DNA of 64,000 nt from Phil1 sp964487565 (GCA_964487565.1 CAZARN010000004.1:130306-194305), one strand, 5' to 3'. Positions 51,891 to 61,799 are shown, counted from the stretch's first letter. The notes: generated by a model not told the origin, from the letters alone. Program-made: numbers and translations.

Positions 51891-52730
51891 ATGAAGAAGA
51901 TCGCTGCCGTATTGTGTCTGTTGCTGCTGGTGCTGCCGCTTGGCACGTCATGCAAAAGCGCCGATGGCGAAGACAACGTGCTTACCGTTGCGCTAAGCCC
52001 CGACTTTGCGCCGATGGAATTTGTTGACACGTCAAAGGAAGGACAGGATCAATATGTCGGATTTGATGTGACGCTTGCGAAATTCATCGCTGAACAGATG
52101 GGAAAGACACTGGAGATCAAGGCGATGAGCTTCGAGGCGTGCCAGGTGGCCGTGCAGACGGGCGCTGTGGATCTTGGCATATCCGGCTTCAGCTGGACGG
52201 CGGACCGCGAAGAAAACTACCTTATATCGGATTATTACATCGCCGGGGAAAACGAAACTCAGCAGACGATAATCGTGCTTGCGGAAAATGCCGGAAAGTA
52301 TACGAACGCTGATGCGTTTGCCGGTCTCAAGGTGGCGGCGCAGGCGGCGTCGCTTCAGGAGCAGCTTTGCAAAGAAGCGCTGCCGGCGGATATTTCGCTT
52401 GAGCTGTTTAAGGATATCAACGACGCGGTGCTTGCGCTGCAAACCGGCAAGGTGGATGCAGTCGCGGTCGCCGACGGCAACGCGGACGCGATCATTGCAA
52501 ACAATCCGGACGTTGCAAAGAGCGGCTTCTTCTTTGATGTGGATCCCAAATATGAGAACAACGTCATCCTTATCAACAAAAATGACACTCAGCTTCTGGA
52601 AGAGGTGAACGGGATCCTTGCAAAGGCAATGGCTGAGGACCTTTACAGCGGATGGTATGAGGACGCCAAAGCGCTTTCCGGCATAGATACCGCGCAGGAG
52701 CTCACGATCGAGGATGAACCTGCCGCGTAA
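51891..52730 (+). CDS. amino-acid ABC transporter substrate-binding lipoprotein (SBP family 3)
   Basis: The 279-residue lipoprotein has a lipobox LGTSC (Cys near 20), then the SBP_bac_3 opening LTVALSPDFAPMEF, with YVGFDVTLAKFIAEQMG and the ligand-binding arginine in SWTADREENYLIS. It binds a polar amino acid outside the cell for the permease and ATPase that follow. GGAGGAAG ribosome site for ATG 51891. Exact amino acid unknown. Confidence 0.92.
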   Translation: MKKIAAVLCLLLLVLPLGTSCKSADGEDNVLTVALSPDFAPMEFVDTSKEGQDQYVGFDVTLAKFIAEQMGKTLEIKAMSFEACQVAVQTGAVDLGISGFSWTADREENYLISDYYIAGENETQQTIIVLAENAGKYTNADAFAGLKVAAQAASLQEQLCKEALPADISLELFKDINDAVLALQTGKVDAVAVADGNADAIIANNPDVAKSGFFFDVDPKYENNVILINKNDTQLLEEVNGILAKAMAEDLYSGWYEDAKALSGIDTAQELTIEDEPAA

Positions 52731-52810
52731 AAGCGCGGCGCATACCGATGACGAGGTGACATGGGGCGCAGCTTGCGCCCCTTAACATTGAAAGACCGGG
52801 AGTAAATGAA

Positions 52811-53494
52811 TTGGATATTACAACGCTGATCAACAATATAATAAAGATCATGTCCAAATATTGGGACGTGTTCCTTATCAAAGGGCTGAGCGTGACGCTT
52901 TCGCTTTCAGCCATAACGGTGCTGTTCGGCACGATATTCGGCTTTTTGCTGGCGCTTGTTAAGCTTGGCAGTTCGAAGATCGCCAATTTTCTTGTGGCGG
53001 TTTTCGTGGAGGTGATCCGCGGAACGCCTATTCTCCTGCAGCTTTATGTGGGCTATTTTATCGTGCCTCTTATCGTGCCGTCGCTTGGGCTTTCGACATA
53101 TGCAAGCATTGCCGTTGCGCTCGTGATAAACAGCTCGGCTTATATGACCGAGGTCATCCGTGCGGGCATACAGGCGGTCGACAGGGGACAGGATGAAGCG
53201 GCGCGCAGTCTCGGCCTCAACAAATCCCAAGCGATGCTTAAGGTTGTGCTTCCGCAGGCGGTGAAAAACATACTGCCGGCAATAGGCAACGAATTTATCA
53301 TGATAATCAAGGAGACGTCTCTTGCATCCACTTTTTTTGTCGGAGATCTTATGACCTCATACCTCACGGTCAGGGGAAACACCTATCTTTCGTTTGAATC
53401 GCTTTTAATCGTGGGCGTGATATATCTTGCGGTGACATTCCCCCTGAGCAAAGGCGTCGGAGCGCTTGAAAGGAGACTCAAGGCAAGTGATTGA
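52811..53494 (+). CDS. amino-acid ABC transporter permease (HisM/GlnP type)
   Basis: The 227-residue permease has five helices and the EAA loop GQDEAARSLGLNKSQAMLKVVLPQA near 142-166. GGGAGT lies 8 nt before the TTG start at 52811 (an ATG at 52806 is out of frame). It acts as a homodimer with the ATPase at 53487. Confidence 0.92.
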   Translation: MDITTLINNIIKIMSKYWDVFLIKGLSVTLSLSAITVLFGTIFGFLLALVKLGSSKIANFLVAVFVEVIRGTPILLQLYVGYFIVPLIVPSLGLSTYASIAVALVINSSAYMTEVIRAGIQAVDRGQDEAARSLGLNKSQAMLKVVLPQAVKNILPAIGNEFIMIIKETSLASTFFVGDLMTSYLTVRGNTYLSFESLLIVGVIYLAVTFPLSKGVGALERRLKASD

Positions 53495-54209
53495 AACAAT
53501 AGGTCTTAAAAAGAATTTCGGCGCGCTGCACGTCCTCAAGGGCGTGAGCGAGAATGTGGAAAAGGGCGAGGTCGTATCCTTGATAGGGCCGTCGGGAAGC
53601 GGAAAAAGCACTTTCCTGCGCTGTCTCAACATGCTTGAAACACCCGATGAAGGAAAGGTCGTGTTCGAAGGGACCGTGCTTAACGACAAGGGCGCGGACA
53701 TTAACCTTTGCCGCAGAAGAATGGGCATGGTGTTCCAGAACTTCAACGTTTTTCCGCATCTGACATGCCTTGAGAACATAACCATGGCGCCTGTACTGCT
53801 CAAGGTGTGCACGAAGGAGGAGGCGTATGACAAAGCCTGCGGTCTTCTTAACAAGGTAGGCCTTTATGACAAGATCAACGAGCATCCGGGCAGGCTGTCG
53901 GGCGGACAGAAACAGAGGCTTGCGATCGTGCGCGCGCTTGCGATGGAACCGGATGTGATGCTTTTTGACGAGCCTACGAGCGCGCTCGATCCGGAGATGG
54001 TGGGAGAGGTGCTTTCCGTTATACGCGAGCTTGTAAAAAGCGGCATGACCACATTGATCGTGTCGCATGAGATGGGATTCGTGCGCGAGGTATCGGACAG
54101 GGTGCTTTTCATGGATGACGGAATGATCGTGGAGCGGGGAAACCCGCAGGAGATATTCTCCCATCCGCAGAATATGCGCACGCAGGATTTTTTGAGTAAA
54201 GTTCTTTGA
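53487..54209 (+). CDS. amino-acid ABC transporter ATPase (GlnQ/HisP type)
   Basis: The 240-residue ATPase has Walker A GPSGSGKST, Q-loop FQNFNVFPHLT, signature LSGGQKQR, Walker B VMLFDEPTSALD and switch SHEMG. The start is taken as GTG 53487 (beginning VIETIGLKKNFG), overlapping the permease stop by 8 nt; a TTG at 53466 is an alternative. It completes the three-gene importer. Confidence 0.92.
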   Translation: MIETIGLKKNFGALHVLKGVSENVEKGEVVSLIGPSGSGKSTFLRCLNMLETPDEGKVVFEGTVLNDKGADINLCRRRMGMVFQNFNVFPHLTCLENITMAPVLLKVCTKEEAYDKACGLLNKVGLYDKINEHPGRLSGGQKQRLAIVRALAMEPDVMLFDEPTSALDPEMVGEVLSVIRELVKSGMTTLIVSHEMGFVREVSDRVLFMDDGMIVERGNPQEIFSHPQNMRTQDFLSKVL

Positions 54210-54222
54210 TGCGAATAAAATG

Positions 54223-54246
54223 AAGGCCGCCCGTAAAGGCGGCCTT
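54223..54246. terminator. bidirectional terminator between glnQ-like and dacA-like genes
   Basis: AAGGCCGCC and GGCGGCCTT form a 9-bp stem with loop CGTAAA; T-rich on the right, A-rich on the left, serving both convergent genes. Confidence 0.85.
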
Positions 54247-54269
54247 TGTTATCGGATCACACGAAGCGC

Positions 54270-55658
54270 TCAGCGAAGCTTGCTGCGATAGGCGCGGCGG
54301 CGTCTTGCGACACGGCGCTTGCGGCGCTTTGAAGAGATGATCTTTGCAATGAGAACGATGATGAGAAGCGCGATCACGAGGCAAAGCCAGAACACGATGG
54401 TACTGCCGCCGTTGTCGCTGCTGCCGGGATCGGCTGTTTCAAGGGCGAGCGGACTGGAGCTCGGCTGAGACACAGGCTCGTTTGAGGCCGCGGCAACATC
54501 GCGCGAAGCATAAACCTTGGCGGTGAATATTGTGGAGCCGTCATATTGATATGATACAAGGCCGCATTCGTCGCCGGCGGCGACAGGCGCCGTGAGGTTG
54601 TTTATGGCTTTTGACTGGGTGAGAAGCGAAGGGTCCGATTGTATCTTTTCGATCGTTGACTTGAGCGAGGATACTGTGACGCTTTCAAGATCGATATTGA
54701 GCGTCAGCAACCCGCCCTCGGGATCATCCGCAGCCGCGCCGGATACGGACGCCTGCAGCGTTGACTCAAGCCCGAGCGATGAAGCGTTTATCGTTGCAAA
54801 GTTCGAGAAACCCCATTCGAAGAACTTGGCGGCGTTTTCAAAACGGTAATCAGCGCTGACTTTGTTTGAATAATCGCCGAAAAGCACAAGGATAAGCTCC
54901 ACGTCGCCTTTTTTGGCGGACGCCACAAGACAGCGGCCGGCGTTGTCGGTGTCGCCGGTTTTTATACCGTTTGCATATTGATACTCAAAGCTGTCCTTGC
55001 CCTCCTTGGTGTGGATGAGCTTGTTTGTGTTCTCCCAGTGATAGCCGTCGCTGTCCTTGTTGGTCGGCGCGGCGTCATATGTTTCTGTTGAAACGATCTT
55101 GCGGAACGTTTCGTTTTGCATGGCGTAGCGCGCAAGGATGGCCATATCGTATGCGGTGGTATAATGATCTTCCTTGTGAAGCCCGTTGGCTTTTGTGAAA
55201 TGCGTGTCCGTCATGCCGAGAGATTGCGCCTTTTGCGTCATGAGTTCCGCAAACGCGCTTTCGCTTTGCGCAAAATGCTCTGCGATCGCTTTGGCGGCGT
55301 CGTTGCCGGATTCAAGCATCATGCCGTAAAGAAGATCGATGAGCGGCATCTGCTCATTGCGCACTATGTTTATAACGGAGCCGCGGGTTTCAACGTTTTC
55401 TCCGACAGTCACGGTTTCATTGATATCCTCGCACATTTCAATGGCAAGGATACAGGTCATGATTTTTGTTGTGCTGGCCGGATATGCCTGCTCGTGAGAA
55501 TTCTTCTCATAGAGTACGGCGCCTGAGCCGGCATCGATAAGACAAACATACGGCGTTGACACGGAAGCGGGATCGAACTCGTCCGCTGTCGCTGCGGATG
55601 CGTATAGCGGACATAAAGCCAGCGCAAGCGCAATAATGAATGAAACGAGCTTTTTCAA
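54270..55658 (-). CDS. D-alanyl-D-alanine carboxypeptidase (DacA/DacF type)
   Basis: The 462-residue penicillin-binding protein has a signal peptide (about 1-24), then ASTTK (catalytic Ser and Lys of SxxK, near 64), ESGND (SxN), and GIKTGDT (KTG). It trims D-Ala from peptidoglycan stem peptides; spore-forming Clostridia have several. Unusually, the usual C-terminal amphipathic anchor is replaced by a true membrane helix (TIVFWLCLVIALLIIVLIA) followed by about 25 residues rich in Arg and Lys. The strongest promoter evidence is absent. Confidence 0.92.
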   Translation of the reverse strand: MKKLVSFIIALALALCPLYASAATADEFDPASVSTPYVCLIDAGSGAVLYEKNSHEQAYPASTTKIMTCILAIEMCEDINETVTVGENVETRGSVINIVRNEQMPLIDLLYGMMLESGNDAAKAIAEHFAQSESAFAELMTQKAQSLGMTDTHFTKANGLHKEDHYTTAYDMAILARYAMQNETFRKIVSTETYDAAPTNKDSDGYHWENTNKLIHTKEGKDSFEYQYANGIKTGDTDNAGRCLVASAKKGDVELILVLFGDYSNKVSADYRFENAAKFFEWGFSNFATINASSLGLESTLQASVSGAAADDPEGGLLTLNIDLESVTVSSLKSTIEKIQSDPSLLTQSKAINNLTAPVAAGDECGLVSYQYDGSTIFTAKVYASRDVAAASNEPVSQPSSSPLALETADPGSSDNGGSTIVFWLCLVIALLIIVLIAKIISSKRRKRRVARRRRAYRSKLR

Positions 55659-55864
55659 AGGATCTGTCCTTTCCTGTGAATGCCGCGAACACGCGGCTTA
55701 TTGGACATTATAGCAAAACATGACCGTGATTGTACAGCTTTCGTGACAGAAAATGTCGATTTGAATGCCGGTTCGTAATTCGCGGCTGTATTGCGCTTTA
55801 TAATATGATATAATTATGTGGTCTATTGGGCAATATGTATATGAATAACCTGTGTGGAGGTATT

Positions 55865-56581
55865 ATGGCGAAGAGGATACTGCTTGTTGACGATGAGCCG
55901 CTGATGATAAAGGGGTTGAAATTCTCCCTGGAGCAGGATGGATATGAGACGGATTCTGCAATGGACGGAGAGCAGGCGCTTGAAAAGCTGCGCGCGGGCG
56001 GTTATGACCTTGTGCTGCTCGATGTGATGCTGCCGAAGCTTTCCGGCCTTGAGGTCTGCCAAAGCGTGCGCGAAATAAGCGACGTTCCCATAATCATGCT
56101 CACGGCAAAGGGCGATGACATGGACAAGATCCTCGGCCTTGAATACGGCGCGGATGATTATATAGCAAAGCCGTTCAACATGCTTGAGGTGAAGGCGCGC
56201 ATCAAGTCGATCCTGAGAAGGACCGGCGCGGCGAGGGAGCAGCAGCCAAAGATGGAGCTTTCTTCAAAGGAGCTGACGATCAACGTCGGCACGCGCGCGG
56301 TCAGCGTCAGGGGCGAGAGCGTCGCCCTGACGGGGAAGGAATTCGATCTTCTGCGCCTGCTGATGAGCAATCCCGGAAAGGCATTCAGCCGTGAGGAGCT
56401 GCTCGACGAGATATGGGGAACGGAATATCTTTCCGAGGCCGGCAGCGTGAAAGAACAGGAAAAGCGCATACGCACGGTGGACGTGCATGTGCGGCGTCTG
56501 CGCGAGAAGATCGAAAAGGACGATACGCATCCCGAATACATCATGACGCAGTGGGGGGTTGGATACTACTTTGCGCAGTAA
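55865..56581 (+). CDS. OmpR/PhoB-type response regulator
   Basis: The 238-residue regulator has phospho-acceptor Asp53 in LLDVMLP, Lys102 in IAKPF, the acidic pair at 9-10 (VDDEP), and a winged-helix DNA-binding domain with LTGKEFDLLRLLM and VDVHVRRLREKIEKD. GGAGGT precedes ATG 55865. The signalling partner is the kinase overlapping its end. Its targets may include the GerMN lipoprotein genes downstream. Confidence 0.95.
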   Translation: MAKRILLVDDEPLMIKGLKFSLEQDGYETDSAMDGEQALEKLRAGGYDLVLLDVMLPKLSGLEVCQSVREISDVPIIMLTAKGDDMDKILGLEYGADDYIAKPFNMLEVKARIKSILRRTGAAREQQPKMELSSKELTINVGTRAVSVRGESVALTGKEFDLLRLLMSNPGKAFSREELLDEIWGTEYLSEAGSVKEQEKRIRTVDVHVRRLREKIEKDDTHPEYIMTQWGVGYYFAQ

Positions 56582-58031
56582 GCGGTTTTTCGGCTCGATT
56601 CGCACAAGGATGGTTGCGGTTTATCTGCTTGTGACGCTGATCGCGCTCATGGCGATAAGCTTTACTGTCGCCATGCTTGTCGAAAGCTCCCTTGTGACGC
56701 AAAGGACCGGGACTCAGCTTGAAGAAACGACGCGCCTTGCGCTGGAGCTTTCACCCGATATCGGGGAAAGCGATACCGCGAAGCTCTATAAGCTTTGCGT
56801 TTCGCGCGCGCAGGAGATGGGCGGGCGCGTGCTGGTGCTTGATACGGACTCAGTCGTGCAGATCGATTCCGCATCATATCAGACGGGTGAGCGCCTTGCA
56901 TACAGAGAAGTGCGCGATGTGCTCATCGGCAACAAGGAAGCGTCTTACGGTTTCCACAGGATAAAAAGGGAAACCGAGGAAGGCGCATGGGAGCTTGTTG
57001 ACAATTCGGTATGGGCTGTGTATTACACGGCGCCCATCACTGTTGAGGGAGTATATGTCGGCGTGGTGCTGTTCAGTTCGTTATTGCAGGATGTCGAAGA
57101 CAGCGTAACGGCGATAATCCAGCAGATCGCGGTCGTGTTTGCGATCGTGGCCGCTGTGATGATGATACTGACATTCACGCTTTCCAACATTGTGACAAAA
57201 CCCATAACTGAACTTACAAACGCCATCAGGCGCATGGGCAAACAAAAGGGAGTTCGCGTCGACATAAAGGGCGCGGGCGAAATGACGGAGCTTGGCGAGG
57301 CGTTTAATCGCATGAGCGAACAGATCGAGGATCATGACCGAATAAGGGACGAATTCGTTTCAAATGCGTCGCATGAGCTTAAAACGCCGCTTGCAACGAT
57401 GAAACTGCTTTCCGAATCAATATTATATGAAGAAAATCCCGATCCGGCGGTGATGAAGGAATTTTTCGGCGACGTGGATCACGAGGTGGACAGGCTCTCG
57501 CGTGTGATCGGGGATCTTTTGCGGCTTGTGCGCTTTGACGAAAGCGATGAACCGTTGAAGCCGGAGCCTGTAAGGCTTGACAGGGTGGTCTCCATGGCGG
57601 TCGAAAGGCTTTCGACAATGGCCCAAAGCAAGGGCATAGAGCTGAAATGCAGCGTGATGCCGGTCACAGTGGACGGTGAAGCGAACAAGCTCGATCAGGT
57701 GGTGACGAATCTTGTTGAAAATGCGGTCAAATACACCGACAGGGGCTATGTCAAGGTGAATCTTTCCGAGGATGGCAGCGATGCGCTCCTCTCGATCGCC
57801 GATACCGGTATCGGCATACCGGAAGACGCGATACCGCATCTTTTCGAGCGCTTTTACAGGGTCGATAAGGCCCGCTCGAGAGAAACGGGCGGAACAGGCC
57901 TCGGCCTTGCGATCGTGGAGAAGATCGTTGCGCTGCATCAGGGCGGCATCGAGGTAAAAAGCAAACAGGGCGAGGGAAGCACGTTTCTTGTGCGCATACC
58001 GCTTTCCGGAAAGGATGCGGAGGAAGTATGA
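56571..58031 (+). CDS. sensor histidine kinase
   Basis: The kinase of about 486 residues has two membrane helices bracketing an extracytoplasmic sensor (about 35-185), a HAMP linker, dimerisation domain with the phospho-acceptor His in FVSNASHELKTPLATM, and a catalytic domain with N-box LDQVVTNLVENAVKYT, G1 DTGIGIPEDAIPHLFERFYR and G2 TGLGLAIVEKI. The architecture resembles WalK-like kinases. The start is one of two TTG codons; 56571 (then RSKRFFG) is preferred over 56559, which abuts the G-rich ribosome site. Confidence 0.93.
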   Translation: MRSKRFFGSIRTRMVAVYLLVTLIALMAISFTVAMLVESSLVTQRTGTQLEETTRLALELSPDIGESDTAKLYKLCVSRAQEMGGRVLVLDTDSVVQIDSASYQTGERLAYREVRDVLIGNKEASYGFHRIKRETEEGAWELVDNSVWAVYYTAPITVEGVYVGVVLFSSLLQDVEDSVTAIIQQIAVVFAIVAAVMMILTFTLSNIVTKPITELTNAIRRMGKQKGVRVDIKGAGEMTELGEAFNRMSEQIEDHDRIRDEFVSNASHELKTPLATMKLLSESILYEENPDPAVMKEFFGDVDHEVDRLSRVIGDLLRLVRFDESDEPLKPEPVRLDRVVSMAVERLSTMAQSKGIELKCSVMPVTVDGEANKLDQVVTNLVENAVKYTDRGYVKVNLSEDGSDALLSIADTGIGIPEDAIPHLFERFYRVDKARSRETGGTGLGLAIVEKIVALHQGGIEVKSKQGEGSTFLVRIPLSGKDAEEV

Positions 58032-59086
58032 GAAAACACATGGCAAAACTGATCCCGCTTATCATGGCCCTGTGCCTTGCCGCGTGCCTGACAGGCTGCG
58101 GCATAATATCGAGCGTAAGCATAAAAGAGGACGGTATAAAGGAAGATCTGCCGGAGATCGATCCGGAAGCGGGCGTTGCACGGGAGATGCAGGTAAGGTT
58201 GTATTACAGGCTGACGGACGAAGAATATCTCGTCGGCGTGACGACAATGCTCACCGTCCAGTCGAACGAGCGTACTGAGAAAGCGATGGTGCGCGAGCTT
58301 ATCGAAGGTATACCGCCGCTCACAAACAACATAAGCTCCGCAATGCCTGCCGGCACAAAAGTCGTGGATGTTTCTCCCGAAGGCGGGATAATGTATATAA
58401 CGCTTTCAAACGAATTCTTCAACACGGATGAAGTTGATAAAGCGGAAACGGAAAACCTTGGATATCTTGAGACGGGTTTTATCACCCAACAGGATTACGA
58501 CGCGCGCGTCGAGCAGGCAAGGCAGGAGATGTATCTCGTGCGAAGGCTTGCCGTGCTTTCGATCGTTAACACTGTATCCGAGTATGATCCAGATCTTCGG
58601 GTGCAGCTTTTGTTTGATTTGGGCGGCAGCGGGTCGGGCACAAGGGTGGAGAGAAGCGAGCTTGGGTTTGAAGCGAATGAGGACGCAAATTCGAATTTGA
58701 CGGAACCAATGACGTTTGATCAGTCCGTTGTCGCCGATCCGCTCACAATAACAAAGTGCGCGCTTGACAGGATGATGAACGGCGAATATGAAAAAGCGTA
58801 TGTGTTGTTTGCGGAGACCGAAAGCGGAGGATTGCAGAAACCGACATACGCGAATTTTGAAAGCGAGCTTATGGCGTTGGGAAGGCTCACGGGATACACG
58901 CTGTATTCCTATTCCCTTTCGCAGGACATGGCTCAGGCGTATGTGATGTGCGATCTTGAGTTTACGCTTGACTCCGGAAACGTGGTATCGGTCAAGGGAA
59001 AAGAGATCACGCTCAGAAGCGAGGGCGTGATATATAAGCTGGGCTATGGCGCCCTGCTTGAAACGCTGGGGGTGAGTGCGGAATGA
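58028..59086 (+). CDS. GerMN-domain lipoprotein
   Basis: The 352-residue lipoprotein has a lipobox LTGC (Cys near 24) and a GerMN domain at about 55-185 (VRLYYRLTDEEYLVG, MVRELIEGIPP, VVDVSPEGGIMYITLSNEFF). A second weaker helical domain follows. In Bacillus, GerM affects spore cortex and germination, and GerMN domains are also in envelope proteins such as LpqB. The gene begins 4 nt inside the kinase end, so it belongs to the operon. The next gene, also GerMN, overlaps it by 4 nt. Confidence 0.85.
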   Translation: MRKHMAKLIPLIMALCLAACLTGCGIISSVSIKEDGIKEDLPEIDPEAGVAREMQVRLYYRLTDEEYLVGVTTMLTVQSNERTEKAMVRELIEGIPPLTNNISSAMPAGTKVVDVSPEGGIMYITLSNEFFNTDEVDKAETENLGYLETGFITQQDYDARVEQARQEMYLVRRLAVLSIVNTVSEYDPDLRVQLLFDLGGSGSGTRVERSELGFEANEDANSNLTEPMTFDQSVVADPLTITKCALDRMMNGEYEKAYVLFAETESGGLQKPTYANFESELMALGRLTGYTLYSYSLSQDMAQAYVMCDLEFTLDSGNVVSVKGKEITLRSEGVIYKLGYGALLETLGVSAE

Positions 59087-60669
59087 AGCGTGTTCTTTAT
59101 AAAAAAGCCGCGCTCGCGCTCGCGTTCATGATGCTTCTGCCGATCGTGAACGGATGCGCGGAAGAGAGAGAATATCCGGACGCGCTGCCTGAGAGCACTG
59201 CAACACCGCCGCTGAACGACGGGACAAACAGCGCCACTTTCACGGCGCAGCTTTATTTTGTGTCTGAGGACGGCAGAAAACTTTACCCCGAGGAACAGAC
59301 CTTAAGCTACACGACGGGGGTCAGCCGCGCCGAGGCTGCGATCGAAGGATTGCTGCGCGGGCCGGTGAGCGCGCTTTTGCAGCGCTCAGTGCCGCAGGGA
59401 CTTTATCTTGAGCATGTCGAGCTGTCTCTTGACGTGTGCAACGTGTATTTTACAGGCACTTTCCCGGAAACAATGCGCGAGTGGCTGACGGCGCGGGCCG
59501 CGATAGCGGCCACGGTGGCCGCGGCGGAGGGGATAGGCTCCGTTAACGTGTTTTTCCGCGGGACTGAACCGGGATACGAAGGAAGACCGCTCGGCACGCT
59601 TTCACCTGTAACGGATGCGCTTGACGTGTATCTGAAGAACATGGAGCAGGACTATGAGGTGATACCGAGCGAACAACACAGCGAGGCTGTCGCATATGAA
59701 ACGCACACCGCGACGGTATATTTTGCGGATGCTTCGCGTTCGCTCGTCGCCGCAAAGACGACGGAACTCACATATGCCGTGACGGCGACGGGAGCTGAAA
59801 TGGTGCAGCTCATATTCGACAAGCTATCCGCCGGGGACCCCGCGAGCGGAGGGCTTGAACCGGTATTGCCGGCAGACGCGGTAATAGCAGGCGTCAGAAC
59901 TTATTATTACGGCGAAGAACAGCCGACCGTTACGCCGGAAAATGCGAACGGGGACGAGGCGGATGCAAAAGCTGACGCCAACATTCCGCCGGATGAACCC
60001 CCCGCGCCGCAGGACGGGGAAAAGGCGTTCATAATCGATATCGCGCTTGAATATTCCGACACGCTTTCCCTGACGGATCAAAACCTGATGTGCGCGGCGC
60101 TGACGCTGTCGCTCACAAGCTATGTGCCGGGGGTAGACGGCGTGCGCATAAGCAGGATGAAGGACGGATATGCCGAGCCTCTTTGCGAGGATTATTTTGA
60201 ACGCTCGGATTTTGTTGACATGATAGGCCACGGCGTAACGCTTTTTTATCCTGATGAGGAAGGCGCTTCCCTTGTCGGGATAACGCGAATTGTGGAACAG
60301 GCTTCCGCATACGATCCTGAGGTGCGGATCAGGGAATTGCTTACAGGACCTGCCGATCCGGGCGTTACCTATCCGGGCTTCACGGCGGACGACATAGAAT
60401 CGGTGTATATAAGCGGCGATACGGCGGTCGTGAACTGGAACGACGGATTCAGCGACAGGCTGAGGAGCGCAATCGAAGATGCGTCTTCCGCAATACCCGC
60501 GGAGCGCCGTGAGCTGATGTTCATATACGGGGTGATAAACACGCTTTGCGAGCTGCCGTATGTGAGCCGCGTTTGGATGACTGAAAACGGAAACAAGATT
60601 GGCACGATAGACACAATATACCTCGGGAATCCGCTTGTCATGAGCCCGGGGCTCATCGCGGAGGAATGA
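59083..60669 (+). CDS. lipoprotein with two GerMN domains
   Basis: The 528-residue protein has a lipobox NGC (Cys near 24) and at least two GerMN domains: about 50-165 (LYFVSEDGRKLYPEEQTL, AIEGLLRGPVS) and about 370-520 (VTLFYPDEEGASLVGITRIV, IRELLTGPADP, TAVVNWNDGF). An intermediate region repeats the pattern more weakly, with an acidic low-complexity stretch near 270-300. Acting together with the 58028 product as surface proteins is likely. Confidence 0.85.
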   Translation: MKRVLYKKAALALAFMMLLPIVNGCAEEREYPDALPESTATPPLNDGTNSATFTAQLYFVSEDGRKLYPEEQTLSYTTGVSRAEAAIEGLLRGPVSALLQRSVPQGLYLEHVELSLDVCNVYFTGTFPETMREWLTARAAIAATVAAAEGIGSVNVFFRGTEPGYEGRPLGTLSPVTDALDVYLKNMEQDYEVIPSEQHSEAVAYETHTATVYFADASRSLVAAKTTELTYAVTATGAEMVQLIFDKLSAGDPASGGLEPVLPADAVIAGVRTYYYGEEQPTVTPENANGDEADAKADANIPPDEPPAPQDGEKAFIIDIALEYSDTLSLTDQNLMCAALTLSLTSYVPGVDGVRISRMKDGYAEPLCEDYFERSDFVDMIGHGVTLFYPDEEGASLVGITRIVEQASAYDPEVRIRELLTGPADPGVTYPGFTADDIESVYISGDTAVVNWNDGFSDRLRSAIEDASSAIPAERRELMFIYGVINTLCELPYVSRVWMTENGNKIGTIDTIYLGNPLVMSPGLIAEE

Positions 60670-60673
60670 TCCT

Positions 60674-61792
60674 GTGGATGATTTGAAGAACGATCGCGTG
60701 ATAGTTGGCATGTCGGGAGGGGTGGATTCTTCCGTTGCGGCGCTGCTGCTCAAGAGGCAGGGCTATGACGTGACGGGCGTTTTCATGAATAATTGGGAGG
60801 AAACAGGAGAGGACGGCGTCTGTACTGCTGCGGAGGATCATGAGGATGTGCGCAGGGTATGCGATAAAATCGGCATACCGTATTACACCGTAAACTTTGC
60901 CAGGGAATACAAGGATCGCGTATTTTCGTATTTCCTTGATGAATACAGAAAAGGACGCACGCCAAATCCGGATGTGCTTTGCAACTGTGAGATCAAATTT
61001 CGCGCGTTCCTTGATCTTACAATGACCGCAGGAGCGGACGCGATGGCAACAGGCCATTACGCACAGCTTGACAAGACGGGCGGGCGCGTGCGTTTGCTGC
61101 GCGCGCGGGACATGAATAAGGATCAGACGTATTTTCTTGCCGGGCTTACACAGGCGCAGCTTGAAAACGCGATGTTTCCGATTGGCGATATTGAAAAGCC
61201 GGAGCTTAGAAAAATCGCTGCGGAGGCGGGGCTTGCCACGGCGGCAAAAAAAGACTCGACAGGCGTTTGCTTTATAGGGGAGCGCAATTTCAAACGGTTC
61301 CTGATGCAATATCTTCCTGCCCAGCCGGGAGACATGGTGACCACGGACGGAAAAAGAGTCGGCAGACACGACGGGCTGATGTATTACACATTGGGTCAGC
61401 GCCGCGGACTCAATATAGGGGGGCGCGCAGACGGATCGGGCGAAAGCTGGTTTGTGATTGGCAAGGATATGGCGCGCAATCTGCTCATCGTGCAGCAAGG
61501 CGAGCATGAGGAGCTTTTCTCATTGGGCCTCGAATCCGACAGGATAAGCTTCATCGCCGGCAAAGCGCCCGCGGGAAGTTTTGACTGTACCGCGAAATTC
61601 CGTTACAGACAAACAGACACGCCTGTGCATGTTGAAATGCGCGGCGAAGGATGCAGCGTCACGTTTTCGAAACCGGAACGCGCCGTAACGCCGGGCCAGT
61701 GGGTGGTGTTTTACGACAGGGACGAATGCTTGGGCGGCGGGCCGATCGATCGGACGAAACCAATGAAGCCTGTTATCCTTGGCGATTTTTGA
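60674..61792 (+). CDS. mnmA: tRNA-specific 2-thiouridylase
   Basis: The 372-residue enzyme makes 2-thiouridine at tRNA position 34. It has the PP-loop GMSGGVDSSVA at 12-22, the first catalytic Cys in NPDVLCNCEIKF (near 100), the second in STGVCFIGERNF (near 199), and a C-terminal beta-barrel. The start is GTG 60674 with GGAGGAATGATC upstream, 4 nt after the GerMN gene, so it is likely co-transcribed. Confidence 0.95.
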   Translation: MDDLKNDRVIVGMSGGVDSSVAALLLKRQGYDVTGVFMNNWEETGEDGVCTAAEDHEDVRRVCDKIGIPYYTVNFAREYKDRVFSYFLDEYRKGRTPNPDVLCNCEIKFRAFLDLTMTAGADAMATGHYAQLDKTGGRVRLLRARDMNKDQTYFLAGLTQAQLENAMFPIGDIEKPELRKIAAEAGLATAAKKDSTGVCFIGERNFKRFLMQYLPAQPGDMVTTDGKRVGRHDGLMYYTLGQRRGLNIGGRADGSGESWFVIGKDMARNLLIVQQGEHEELFSLGLESDRISFIAGKAPAGSFDCTAKFRYRQTDTPVHVEMRGEGCSVTFSKPERAVTPGQWVVFYDRDECLGGGPIDRTKPMKPVILGDF

Positions 61793-61799
61793 TATTGAC

